Below are positions 8,309-11,920 of a stretch of 11,920 nt of DNA, piece after piece. The notes below the pieces were generated by a model. It saw nothing but the letters and a program-made list of their open reading frames with translations. It was not told the DNA's origin and did no database searches. Source of the DNA: Terrimonas_A sp040509495. GTDB lineage: Bacteria > Bacteroidota > Bacteroidia > Chitinophagales > Chitinophagaceae. Within the stretch, counting starts at the first letter, position 1. Each line of letters opens with the position of its first letter. Made by a program: the position numbers and the translations under genes. Where the stretch lies: contig JBEVKW010000365.1 of the NCBI GenBank assembly GCA_040509495.1, positions 1-11,920 on the forward strand, given 5' to 3'.

Positions 8309-8407
8309 GCGTATCGCAGAGGGCGCTAAGCTAGCGCAGAGTACGCAAGGAAACCTTAGCGCCCATTGCGCTGCTTTGCGCGCTCTGCGATACTTCTACG
8401 CCGCGCT
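8294..8407. repeat. Compound palindromic intergenic repeat between convergent genes
   Basis: The arms pair in nested blocks: GCGTAG (8303-8308) with CTACGC (8396-8401), GTATCGCAGAG (8311-8321) with CTCTGCGATAC (8383-8393), and GGGCGCTAAG (8321-8330) with CTTAGCGCCC (8355-8364); AGCG (8294-8297) may also pair with CGCT (8404-8407). The left arm holds an imperfect direct repeat, CGCAGAG-NN-CGC, at 8315-8324 and 8335-8344, so alternative foldings are possible, including GCGCT-AAGCT-AGCGC at 8323-8337. It resembles dispersed REP- or MITE-like intergenic repeats. It lies between two converging genes, so it could stop or buffer transcription from both sides, although it has no T tract. Confidence 0.82.
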
Positions 8408-8413
8408 ACCGTA

Positions 8414-9265
8414 TTACTTCTTCAAGTCTTTGTAGGAGATCAGTTCGATTTTCCGGCTTTTGATCAGCGCAATAATGGAGGGGTCTGTCCAGAGATCGGT
8501 AATGCCCTGCCTGTCCGCCGCCACATCTTCATACCCGATATGATAGATTGCCTGCAACTCCGCATCATTCAATCCCGGATGTTCCAGGAACAGATACGTT
8601 TTTCCCGGCTCCAGTTTGTTTAACATGCTGATGAAACTTTTTTTCTTTTCATCAAATGTCTTATGCGGGCCGTCAAAGCCAACATAAGCAACGCCAAGTT
8701 CCTGAAGATCTGTATCAATGTGATATTCCTTTGCAAGCCGTCTGGCCAATGCACTTACCTCAGGTGTTAGCCCGGCACAATTCATATGCGTTGAGATATG
8801 GCTGATCTGCGGGATCTTCTTAATGGCAAGTTCAATCTGTGCGCGGAATTCTTTTTCAATGTCTTCGATTTTCCACTTGTTCTCAGACAGGGATCTTCCC
8901 GGGTAGTTCTTATTAGGCCAGATCATTGGCTGGAAATATCCATCTGAGTCGGTAAGGCTGGGGCAGATCGATACCGGTCTCCATTTTATGTTTTCCCATT
9001 CACTGCTTAACGCAAGATGTATCCCGACATCGATACCAGGATTTTCCTGAAGCAGTTTCACCGCTTCAGGAAACCAGGGCGAAGGAACGATCACTTCCAC
9101 GGATCGTTCAATACCATGTCTGAATGTCTTGATCAACGCAAGGTTCCCGCTATGTGAAAACCCCATATCATCACCACGAATGATCAGGCGGGCAGGCTCT
9201 TGAGCAATAAGCTGTAAAGCAAAGATCGTATGGACGAGGAGGAGGGATAACATTTTTGATAACAT
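8414..9265 (-). CDS. Exported ChbG/YdjC-family carbohydrate deacetylase
   Basis: This 283-aa protein matches the ChbG/YdjC (HpnK-like) family, metal-dependent enzymes that remove N-acetyl groups from sugars such as chitooligosaccharides. Visible motifs: RGDDMG with the metal-site pair Asp32-Asp33, GIHLAL with His83, the H-I-S-T-H motif (His156, His160), and EHPG with His229. All key residues look intact. The first 22 residues are a hydrophobic signal peptide ending LIAQ, so the protein is exported; the E. coli ChbG protein is cytoplasmic. Met5 (ATG at 9253) is an alternative start and keeps the signal peptide. It begins 62 nt after the Nudix gene on the same strand, so co-transcription is likely, and it converges on the regulator across the palindromic repeat. 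The exact substrate is unknown. Confidence 0.85.
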   Translation of the reverse strand: MLSKMLSLLLVHTIFALQLIAQEPARLIIRGDDMGFSHSGNLALIKTFRHGIERSVEVIVPSPWFPEAVKLLQENPGIDVGIHLALSSEWENIKWRPVSICPSLTDSDGYFQPMIWPNKNYPGRSLSENKWKIEDIEKEFRAQIELAIKKIPQISHISTHMNCAGLTPEVSALARRLAKEYHIDTDLQELGVAYVGFDGPHKTFDEKKKSFISMLNKLEPGKTYLFLEHPGLNDAELQAIYHIGYEDVAADRQGITDLWTDPSIIALIKSRKIELISYKDLKK

Positions 9266-9327
9266 AGTAGGCAGTATTGATGGAAGAACGTGAATGGAGT
9301 TGTCTGCGGCTTCAGCATTGATGTTTG

Positions 9328-9762
9328 TTACCGAAGAAAAACTACTTTATTTTTATCCAAGGCATCGCTCAGCCAGTGCTCATTGATGAGGGCCATGTCT
9401 GCGGGGATCTCAGCGGTAGCAAAAAAACGAAGTTCATGGGTTTCGCCATTGGAGAAACCTGCTGGTATATTGCTTTGTAAACGGACTTCAAAATAGGAGG
9501 TGATATATTGTACGGTTCTGTCTGCATACCTGTAAGTCTGTGATTCCGGAGTTGAATACACACCGATAAAACGCGTGATCTCTGCGTCGGTATCTGTCTC
9601 TTCTTTTATCTCTCTTAGTATGGCGTGTTCAACTGTTTCGCCAAACTCCACATGTCCGCTGATGATACACCATTGACCAACATCTTTTCTTCTTTGTAAA
9701 AGAATTTCTCCCTGTTGGTTAAAGATAGCTGCTGCAACGGCCGGCAATATTTGCGTGGTCAT
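9328..9762 (-). CDS. Nudix hydrolase
   Basis: A 144-aa cytoplasmic protein with a single Nudix domain. Enzymes of this family hydrolyse nucleoside diphosphates linked to another group, such as nucleotide sugars, ADP-ribose or oxidised nucleotides. The Nudix box begins at Gly36: GHVEFGE, seven residues, then REIKEE at 50-55, so the metal-binding Glu residues (REXXEE) are present. The conserved Gly near the end of the box is Asp57 here (EETDTD), a tolerated but less common change. The N-terminal strand (AVAAAIFNQQGEILLQRR) and GQWCIISGHVE are typical. No signal peptide is present. It is the first gene of a probable two-gene minus-strand unit with the exported deacetylase. The substrate cannot be assigned; a link with the sugar genes is only positional. 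Confidence 0.92.
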   Translation of the reverse strand: MTTQILPAVAAAIFNQQGEILLQRRKDVGQWCIISGHVEFGETVEHAILREIKEETDTDAEITRFIGVYSTPESQTYRYADRTVQYITSYFEVRLQSNIPAGFSNGETHELRFFATAEIPADMALINEHWLSDALDKNKVVFLR

Positions 9763-9917
9763 ATAGCTTTGGATGGTTAGGTTATAAAGTTAGTGAAATG
9801 TTCAGACGCGGGGATAGGTTGATTTTCGGGTAATTGATGAAAATGAGTATCTTCCCCTTTGTCTTGTCCCAACAGAGAGACAAGAGCTTACAGATGATCT
9901 CTTCAAAAATCTAAACG
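9763..9917. promoter_or_regulatory. Divergent promoter region between Nudix and esterase genes
   Basis: This 155-nt region must drive transcription in both directions. On the minus strand, TAACTTTA (9792-9785) matches the Bacteroidota -7 consensus TAnnTTTG at all but the last base and would start transcripts close to the Nudix ATG; no good -33 element is seen. On the plus side, a perfect 7-bp dyad TCTTGTC (9862-9868) with GACAAGA (9879-9885) lies 32 nt before the esterase ATG and could be an operator or an mRNA hairpin. No convincing plus-strand promoter box was found. Confidence 0.4.
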
Positions 9918-11885
9918 ATGAAAAAAATTACCTGCTTGTCGGTTTCAGTATTGATCACGTTCATGTCACAGGCTGCTGTGACGCTTCCTAAATTATTTAC
10001 CGATGGAATGGTTTTGCAACGGGATAAAAACATTACCATTTGGGGTTGGGCCGACCCGAAAGAAAAGGTGTCGGTTACCTTGAATAAACAAGCTAAGTCT
10101 GCTGTAACAGATAAATCCGGCAAATGGAGCCTTACGCTGGGAGCTGAATCGGCAGGCGGTCCTTACACGCTCACAGTAAAAGGCAAGAATACGATCACGG
10201 TAAACGATGTGCTGGTAGGAGAAGTATGGATCTGCTCTGGTCAGTCGAATATGGAAATGCCGATCGCGGGCTGGGGACTTATCAATAATTATCAGCAGGA
10301 AATTGCAGAAGCCAATTATCCACAGATCAGGCAATTTGCCGTGCCGAAAAAAGTTTCGCTTTCGCCGCAGACAGATGTGGAGGGCGATGGATGGAAGGTG
10401 TGTAACCCGGAAAATGCTCCTGCTTTTTCTGCCGTTGCGTATTTTTTTGCCCGTGATCTGTATAAAGAACTGAAAGTGCCTGTTGGTCTGATCAATACAA
10501 CCTGGGGCGGCACTATGGTGGAAACATGGACCAGTCGTGAAGCCTATGAAAACAGTCCTGAGTTCAAAGAAATGATCAGTCGTATGCCAAAGGTCGACCT
10601 GGCAGAACTGCAACGTGAAAGGGCCGTGCAGGCAGCGGCTAAGCTCTCTAAGTTACAGGGCGGGGCTGCTAAACAGGAAGAGATCAAAACATGGAATCAG
10701 CCTTCCTTCAATGATAATAACTGGGGTTCATTAAATGTACCGGGTGTTTGGGAGGAGCAGGAGTTAGGAGAGCTTGACGGTATTGTGTGGTTAAGAAAAA
10801 CGATCGAGATCAGTGCTGCAGATGCCGGAAAAAAAGCGGTGATCGAGCTTGCAATGATCGATGATAAGGATGAGTCTTATGTAAATGGAAAGCTTATTGG
10901 CTCAACGGCCGCGTACAATGCAAAGCGGGTCTATGAAATTCCAGCGGGGATATTGACTGCCGGAAAGAACGTGATCGCTGTACGTGTAACTGATGGCGGC
11001 GGTGGTGGCGGCATCTATGGAGATGTAGCTGATCTGAAATTGACCATTGGCAGCAATGTTATTCCTCTGAACGGCAAATGGACCTATCGCATTGAAAAGA
11101 TCAGCCAGGAACAAGCGGGTGTTACGCCTAATAGCTATCCCACACTTTTGTTTAATGCCATGATCAATCCGCTTATTCCTTACACGGTACGTGGCGCGAT
11201 CTGGTACCAGGGAGAAACTAACGCAGGGCGTTCATATGAGTACAGAAAATCTTTTCCGTTGATGATCACAGACTGGAGGCAAAGATGGAAGCTGGGCGAT
11301 TTTCCGTTTTATTTTGTACAGCTTGCCAGCTTCAAGGCAAATAACGGAGACAGTGAAAAGGGGAGCGGATGGGCTGAACTGCGCGAAGCACAGTTGCAAA
11401 CATTATCGCTTCCCAATACCGGCATGGCCGTCACCACAGATATAGGAGATACAAAAGATATTCATCCAAAGAACAAGCAAGATGTAGGAAAGCGTCTGGC
11501 TGCGATTGCCTTAAATCAGACCTATCATAAAGCAAACGCATTCAGCGGGCCGGTTTATCAGTCGTTCAGGACAGAAGGAGATCAGATCTCCGTTACTTTT
11601 TCTCATGCAGAAAATGGTCTGATCGCGAAGGATAAATACGGTTATGTTAAAGGCTTTGAGATCGCTGGTGCTGACCAGAAGTTTTATTTTGCAACGGCTA
11701 CCATTGAAGGGAATAAGGTCATTGTAAAAAGTCCGTACGTGAAACAACCGGTCGCTGTAAGATTTGGCTGGGCAGATGATGCAGTTGATGACAATCTTTA
11801 TAATAAAGAAGGATTTCCCGCTGGCCCGTTCAGGACGGATAACTGGAAAGGAATTACGGAATCGGTAAGGTATACTATTCAGTAA
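9918..11885 (+). CDS. Exported sialate O-acetylesterase-family SGNH esterase
   Basis: A 655-aa carbohydrate esterase of the sialate O-acetylesterase (SASA) family, which removes O-acetyl groups from sugars; bacterial members act on sialic acid or on acetylated plant glycans. Seen: signal peptide at residues 1-20 (ending SQAA); a beta-sandwich at about 22-95 (LPKLFTDGMVLQRD); the nucleophile block SGQSNMEMP with Ser110; the WYQGETNAG block at about 429-437; and the catalytic D-I-H at 514-516. A jelly-roll domain like that at the start of GH2 enzymes is inserted at about 250-380 (WLRKTIEI, SYVNGKLIG). Family CE20 xyloglucan acetylesterases share this kind of layout, so a hemicellulose role is possible. 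It is divergent from the Nudix gene, and no terminator is seen in the 35 nt before the window ends, so a downstream partner may exist. Confidence 0.92.
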   Translation: MKKITCLSVSVLITFMSQAAVTLPKLFTDGMVLQRDKNITIWGWADPKEKVSVTLNKQAKSAVTDKSGKWSLTLGAESAGGPYTLTVKGKNTITVNDVLVGEVWICSGQSNMEMPIAGWGLINNYQQEIAEANYPQIRQFAVPKKVSLSPQTDVEGDGWKVCNPENAPAFSAVAYFFARDLYKELKVPVGLINTTWGGTMVETWTSREAYENSPEFKEMISRMPKVDLAELQRERAVQAAAKLSKLQGGAAKQEEIKTWNQPSFNDNNWGSLNVPGVWEEQELGELDGIVWLRKTIEISAADAGKKAVIELAMIDDKDESYVNGKLIGSTAAYNAKRVYEIPAGILTAGKNVIAVRVTDGGGGGGIYGDVADLKLTIGSNVIPLNGKWTYRIEKISQEQAGVTPNSYPTLLFNAMINPLIPYTVRGAIWYQGETNAGRSYEYRKSFPLMITDWRQRWKLGDFPFYFVQLASFKANNGDSEKGSGWAELREAQLQTLSLPNTGMAVTTDIGDTKDIHPKNKQDVGKRLAAIALNQTYHKANAFSGPVYQSFRTEGDQISVTFSHAENGLIAKDKYGYVKGFEIAGADQKFYFATATIEGNKVIVKSPYVKQPVAVRFGWADDAVDDNLYNKEGFPAGPFRTDNWKGITESVRYTIQ

Positions 11886-11920
11886 GAGGAGAGGAACAGA
11901 AGCGAAATACCAACCATAAC
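11886..11920. other. Short non-coding tail at window end
   Basis: Thirty-five bases after the esterase stop codon. It starts with a purine-rich GAGGAGAGGAA that could serve as a ribosome-binding region for a gene beyond the window, but no start codon follows inside it. No hairpin terminator is visible. Confidence 0.3.

Noticed and set aside
8315..8350. Start of a CRISPR-like array (two CGCAGAG-type units)
   Set aside because: There are only two imperfect short units with no spacers of constant length and no cas genes; the palindromic repeat explains them.
9993..10613. 206-codon open frame on the minus strand inside the esterase
   Set aside because: It runs opposite the catalytic SGQSNM region of a clear gene and has no family features.
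10995..11012. Run of six glycines in the esterase, possible slippage or linker anomaly
   Set aside because: Glycine-rich loops are usual in the inserted jelly-roll domain of this esterase type, and mixed GGC/GGT codons argue against simple slippage.

Overview
The window looks like a chromosomal stretch from a member of the Bacteroidota, most likely the order Chitinophagales (family Chitinophagaceae is my best guess from protein style, not a proof). The reasons are a SusC/SusD-type outer-membrane uptake pair, a 'triple tyrosine' sensor-regulator, lipoprotein and signal-peptide style, and start codons with little or no Shine-Dalgarno sequence. All genes are ordinary families. I see no tRNA, rRNA, CRISPR array, transposase or phage gene.

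Layout. Positions 1-394 are non-coding and hold CG-centred palindromes and a repeat-rich leader. Positions 395-3565 (+) encode a SusC/RagA-family TonB-dependent transporter, followed 19 nt later by its SusD/RagB-family surface lipoprotein (3585-5102, +). A clear rho-independent terminator (about 5165-5202) ends that unit. Positions 5309-8308 (+) encode a large membrane-anchored regulator: beta-propeller sensor, Y_Y_Y domain, one transmembrane helix, coiled coil and LuxR-type helix-turn-helix. A strong compound palindromic repeat (about 8294-8407) fills the gap to the convergent minus-strand genes and even contains the regulator's stop codon. On the minus strand, a Nudix hydrolase (9762-9328) is followed after 62 nt by an exported ChbG/YdjC-type deacetylase (9265-8414), probably as one operon. 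After a 155-nt divergent promoter region, positions 9918-11885 (+) encode an exported sialate O-acetylesterase-family SGNH esterase carrying an inserted jelly-roll domain.

How the genes may work together (inference). SusC and SusD would import a glycan or other large substrate across the outer membrane. The neighbouring regulator would sense a periplasmic ligand and control transcription from inside the membrane. The esterase and the exported deacetylase would trim acyl or acetyl groups from sugars. No glycoside hydrolase or polysaccharide lyase lies in the window, so the substrate cannot be named and this is at most a minimal or partial polysaccharide-utilisation locus.

The most notable non-gene signals are the palindromic repeat at 8294-8407 that overlaps a stop codon, two CG-centred operator-like palindromes whose centres are 105 bp apart upstream of susC, and clusters of short dyads before the regulator and the esterase. 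I found no convincing undescribed multi-gene system.
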